From positions 1 to 15,275 of the forward strand of contig JBFIDG010000037.1 in NCBI GenBank assembly GCA_041581335.1: 15,275 bases of DNA, written 5' to 3'. A program made the position numbers and the translations under genes. Source of the stretch: JBFGSX01 sp041581335. GTDB lineage: Archaea > Thermoplasmatota > E2 > JACPAO01 > JAHFTW01. Positions 12,775 to 15,275 of the stretch are shown here, in pieces (the stretch's first letter is position 1; the number at the start of each line of letters is the position of its first letter). Under the pieces are notes generated by a model. That model was not told the origin of the DNA, searched no databases, and saw only the letters and a program-made list of their open reading frames with translations.

Positions 12775-13740
12775 ATGCGTGCTGTTTCCCTGTTCTTGAT
12801 CTTCCTGGTGGCCCTTGCGGGCTGCGCCGACTCCAAGGCTCCCGTGGCCGAGGACGACGGGTTCACAGACAAGCCGCTTGAGTCCGATGCGACGACCGGC
12901 ATCATCCGGGGCGTCGTGGTCGATGACAGCTTCACCCCCGTGGCCGGGGCGACGATCGTGCTGCAGATCGACGGCGGCACCCAGGAGACCGTCGCCGACG
13001 CCGAGGGCCGCTTCGGCTACAGCAAGGTCCCTCCGGGCGTCTACTTCCTGAAGGCCTCGGCCGAGCTGCACACGGAGACGCAGTTCAGCGCCACCGTTGT
13101 CGCCGGCCAGGCCCAGCCGCCGATCATCAGCGTCCAACTGGTCCGCCTGTACGCGGGTGACCCGTACGTCGTCCCCATCGTCCAGGATGGCTTCTTCCAG
13201 TGCAGCCAGGCCAACACGCCTCCGTACCTCTATTCGTCCAGCCCGTGCCACTCGCCCGCCAACGGCGTGGACCTCTGTGACATGGCCGGGGCCTGCCTGC
13301 CCCAGAACCGCGACTTCCATGCCGACGTGGAAGCAGGCTGGCAGACCATGGTCTTCGAGATGACCTGGGAATCCACTGCCCAAGGGACCAGCGACCGCAT
13401 GGGCATGAGTGTCAGCACCTACAAGCCGGAGCGCAACACGAACCACTGGTTCGCCAGCGTCGCGAGCAAGAACCCGATGCGCTTCCAATTGGACGTCGGC
13501 ACGCCGCACGCCACCGCACAGGAAGGCTCCGGCCCCATGGGCCCCGTCCCGGTCGACGGCATGGTCGACATGTCGTACTACATCAGTGTCCGCAGCCCCG
13601 AGGGCGCGGTGTGCGCCATCTGGTGCGCCCCGCCTGGTCTGGCCTTCGACCAGTCGTTCACGACCTACCTGCACCAGTTCTACTACCTGCCTGCGCCGGT
13701 CGAGTGGTCCATCGTGGCCGGCGACACCGTGCCGTACTGA
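12775..13740 (+). CDS. Surface lipoprotein with carboxypeptidase-regulatory-like domain, paralog 2
   Basis: A 321-residue paralog. The signal peptide ends in LAGC with Cys17, followed by an acidic spacer. The beta-sandwich spans about 43-121 (IIRGVVVDDSFTPVAGA, DAEGRFGYSKVPPGVYFL). The linker VQLVRLYAGDPYVVP precedes the C-terminal region, which starts DGFFQCS and has six cysteines (133, 148, 158, 164, 260, 264), probably three disulfides. The core MVFEMTWESTAQGTSDRMGMSVS and the end APVEWSIVAGDTVPY are shared with paralog 3. ATG 12775 is chosen because it begins the MR-type signal peptide; a GTG at 12763 is in frame. About 100 bases separate it from paralog 1, so it may have its own promoter. 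Its function is unknown; a surface or matrix-binding role is possible. Confidence 0.82.
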   Translation: MRAVSLFLIFLVALAGCADSKAPVAEDDGFTDKPLESDATTGIIRGVVVDDSFTPVAGATIVLQIDGGTQETVADAEGRFGYSKVPPGVYFLKASAELHTETQFSATVVAGQAQPPIISVQLVRLYAGDPYVVPIVQDGFFQCSQANTPPYLYSSSPCHSPANGVDLCDMAGACLPQNRDFHADVEAGWQTMVFEMTWESTAQGTSDRMGMSVSTYKPERNTNHWFASVASKNPMRFQLDVGTPHATAQEGSGPMGPVPVDGMVDMSYYISVRSPEGAVCAIWCAPPGLAFDQSFTTYLHQFYYLPAPVEWSIVAGDTVPY

Positions 13741-13754
13741 GCGGTGCGAGCAAG

Positions 13755-13762
13755 AGTTATTG
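13755..13762 (+). promoter_or_regulatory. TATA-like box of lipoprotein paralog 3
   Basis: AGTTATTG lies 24-31 bases before the ATG at 13786, in an otherwise GC-rich 45-base spacer. It implies that paralog 3 has its own promoter and a leaderless mRNA. Confidence 0.4.
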
Positions 13763-13785
13763 CCCGGGTGCCGGATGGGCGGGCG

Positions 13786-14712
13786 ATGCGTGTCCTTGGA
13801 CTGAGCTTTGTCATCGCCCTGATGTTGGCCGGCTGCGCCGACTCCGGAGCCGTGGTGGAAGAGACGGATGATCTGGGCAAAGACCAGGTCAAAGTGGATG
13901 CCACGACGGGCGCCATCCGTGGCGTCGTCGTCGACCAGACCATCTCTCCCGTCGCAGGTGCCCAGATCACTGTCAAAGGCGGGGGCAACGTCCTCGAGAG
14001 CACGAGCGACGCCGACGGCCTGTTCGTCCTCAACAAGCTGGAGCCGGGCACCTACTTCGTGACCGTCACGAAGCAATACTACACGGAGACGCAATCCAGC
14101 GTCGAGGTCCGTGCCGGCGTCACGCCCGACCTGGTGCGCATCCAGATCGATGAACTCTACGACACGCAGCCGTTCATCACCCGTGAGAAGTTCGACGGCT
14201 ACTTCCAATGCGCCTACAACGCCTTGGTGAGCAGCACCTGCATCAACGACTACACCCGCATCTGCACCACCGTGCCGCCATGCTGTGCAGGTGGCTGCTT
14301 CCCTGAACTCTCAAGCCTCGTGGACAACCGCGAATACGTCACGGCGCTCGATCCCGACTGGGCCACCATCAACATCGAACTGACCTGGGAGGCCAGCCTC
14401 GCCGGCACCGCCAACACCATGGGCCTGACGGTGAGCTACAAGGCTCGCGTCGGCGCCAGCCACAACTGGGGCAGCTTCTCCGGGCCGGACCCCATGATCG
14501 CGCGCCTGGATGTCACCGGCGTCGGCGGTGACGCCAGCCAGTTCCCGGGCAAGATCCCCTACGAGGGCATCGACGACCTGTTCGTCTTCATGAGCGCCGG
14601 CTCGGGCAACCTGGCCTTGGGTCAGACCTTCCAGGTCTTCCAGACGACGAGCTATGTGGCGCCTCTGCCCGAAGGCTACTCCTTCGTGAATGGCGACCCC
14701 GACCCGTTCTAG
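13786..14712 (+). CDS. Surface lipoprotein with carboxypeptidase-regulatory-like domain, paralog 3
   Basis: A 308-residue paralog. The signal peptide MRVLGLSFVIALMLAGC gives Cys17. The beta-sandwich spans about 43-118 (AIRGVVVDQTISPVAGA, SDADGLFVLNKLEPGTYFVTVTK). The C-terminal region starts KFDGYFQCAY and has six cysteines (132, 142, 150, 156, 157, 161), all clustered in the first 30 residues, unlike paralog 2 where the last pair is far downstream. The core INIELTWEASLAGTANTMGLTVSYK and the end YSFVNGDPDPF match the family. Short DNA stretches, such as GGCTGCGCCGACTCC after the lipobox, are identical to paralog 2, indicating a fairly recent duplication or gene conversion. The frame is open from 13744, but the signal peptide and a TATA-like element 24-31 bases upstream support ATG 13786. 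Confidence 0.82.
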   Translation: MRVLGLSFVIALMLAGCADSGAVVEETDDLGKDQVKVDATTGAIRGVVVDQTISPVAGAQITVKGGGNVLESTSDADGLFVLNKLEPGTYFVTVTKQYYTETQSSVEVRAGVTPDLVRIQIDELYDTQPFITREKFDGYFQCAYNALVSSTCINDYTRICTTVPPCCAGGCFPELSSLVDNREYVTALDPDWATINIELTWEASLAGTANTMGLTVSYKARVGASHNWGSFSGPDPMIARLDVTGVGGDASQFPGKIPYEGIDDLFVFMSAGSGNLALGQTFQVFQTTSYVAPLPEGYSFVNGDPDPF

Positions 14713-14763
14713 GCCCGCGACGCGGGGAAAAGCGCCAAGAAAGGTGCGTGGCATGCAGGCTCG

Positions 14764-15275
14764 ATGAAGTGGATGTTCGCCCCCGTCGTGGCCCTCATGA
14801 TCTTGGCCGGTTGCGCCAGTGACCCAGTGGGGGAGCCCGAACCGACCAACAGACTGGCCCCTGAGGTCGACGCCACCACCGGTGCCGTCTGCGGTGTCGT
14901 CGTCGATCCTGCCGTGAACCCGCTCGACGCCGTCAAAGTGACCATCGACGTGGCCGGCGACATGGATGAGACTCTGACCGACGTCGAGGGGCTGTTCTGC
15001 TTCGGCAAACTGCCTCCCGGCTTCTACCAACTCAAGGCCTCCAAGCCCGGCTACACAGACACCACCATCCAGGCCGAAGCCAAGGCCAACGTGGCCAACC
15101 CGCCATTGGTCAGCATCCAACTGGCCAGACTCTACGACCAAGACCCCTTCGTCATCCAGTTCAAGTTCGACGGCAGGCTCGCCTGCCACATCCAGGCCGG
15201 CCTGACGGCACCCTGCGTCACCGACTGGACGCAGCTGGTCCCCGGCTGCGGCAGCGGCTGTGTCCCTCAGCTACG
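14764..15275 (+). CDS. Surface lipoprotein with carboxypeptidase-regulatory-like domain, paralog 4, cut by window edge
   Basis: The first 170 codons of a fourth paralog. The signal peptide MKWMFAPVVALMILAGC gives Cys17. The beta-sandwich spans about 41-118 (AVCGVVVDPAVNPLDAVKV, DVEGLFCFGKLPPGFYQLKASKPGY). It differs from the other three in having Cys43 and Cys79 inside this domain, where they have Arg/Ser and Gly/Val; the two could form a stabilising disulfide. The linker IQLARLYDQDPF leads into FDGRLACH, the start of the family's C-terminal region, with further Cys in APCV and GCGSGC. It starts 51 bases after paralog 3. The stop lies beyond the window. Confidence 0.82.
   Translation, partial: MKWMFAPVVALMILAGCASDPVGEPEPTNRLAPEVDATTGAVCGVVVDPAVNPLDAVKVTIDVAGDMDETLTDVEGLFCFGKLPPGFYQLKASKPGYTDTTIQAEAKANVANPPLVSIQLARLYDQDPFVIQFKFDGRLACHIQAGLTAPCVTDWTQLVPGCGSGCVPQL

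Noticed and set aside
11605..14208. An 867-codon open frame on minus across the lipoprotein genes
   Set aside because: It spans three plus-strand genes with good signal peptides and shared domains, plus the spacers between them. Long shadow frames are expected at this GC content, and its low-complexity, Gly/Ala/Arg/His/Asp-rich translation has no recognisable domain.
14311..15189. A 292-codon open frame on minus opposite lipoprotein paralogs 3 and 4
   Set aside because: Same reasons: antisense to well-supported paralogs with lipoboxes, with no domain of its own.

Overview
The window reads as a piece of a high-GC archaeal chromosome, most likely from an uncultivated member of the Thermoplasmatota, although the lineage is an inference. 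Supporting signs are a TrmB-family regulator, an Lrp/AsnC regulator, several tandem winged-helix regulators, TATA-like elements placed 25-30 nt before start codons (which suggests leaderless mRNAs), Shine-Dalgarno sites of the GGAG/GGTGA type, short lipoboxes (AGC preceded by A/L/F), and a DnaK without the N-terminal insertion of diderm bacteria. Nothing in the window looks like a phage, IS element, CRISPR array or RNA gene.

Layout. Bases 1-1798 (minus) hold dnaK, cut by the left edge. Divergent from it is an Ala/Gln-rich lipoprotein of unknown function (1975-3315). A single-domain response regulator (3582-4010, minus) and a winged-helix protein with a possible V4R-like C-terminus (4108-4845, plus) diverge from one shared TATA element. 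Next comes an apparent operon of a four-helix membrane protein (DUF4383-like) and a tandem winged-helix regulator (4975-5859), preceded by a palindromic operator candidate. A protein of unknown function (5930-6520) converges on grpE (6525-7112, minus). A PaaI-type hotdog thioesterase (7175-7540) diverges from grpE and converges on an Lrp/AsnC regulator (7530-7997, minus).

Bases 7.5-11.6 kb are a signalling block: Lrp; a receiver protein (8130-8519) whose stop codon shares a base with the start of a TrmB-like regulator (8519-9757); a second receiver (9754-10179, minus); a tandem winged-helix regulator (10256-10777, minus); and a small histidine kinase with no sensor domain (10977-11633, minus). 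Two related 28-bp inverted-repeat elements lie before the Lrp gene and before the 10256-10777 regulator, which suggests a common regulator.

The right end (11785-15275) is a tandem array of four paralogous surface lipoproteins, the last cut by the window edge. Each has a lipobox, a carboxypeptidase-regulatory-like beta-sandwich and an unrecognised cysteine-containing C-terminal region.

How they may work together: DnaK and GrpE form a chaperone pair, with no dnaJ in the window. The kinase, receivers and TrmB/winged-helix proteins could form a cytoplasmic phosphorelay in which receivers act on separate DNA-binding partners. The best candidates for something undescribed are the receiver-TrmB pair, the shared operator elements, and the lipoprotein array.
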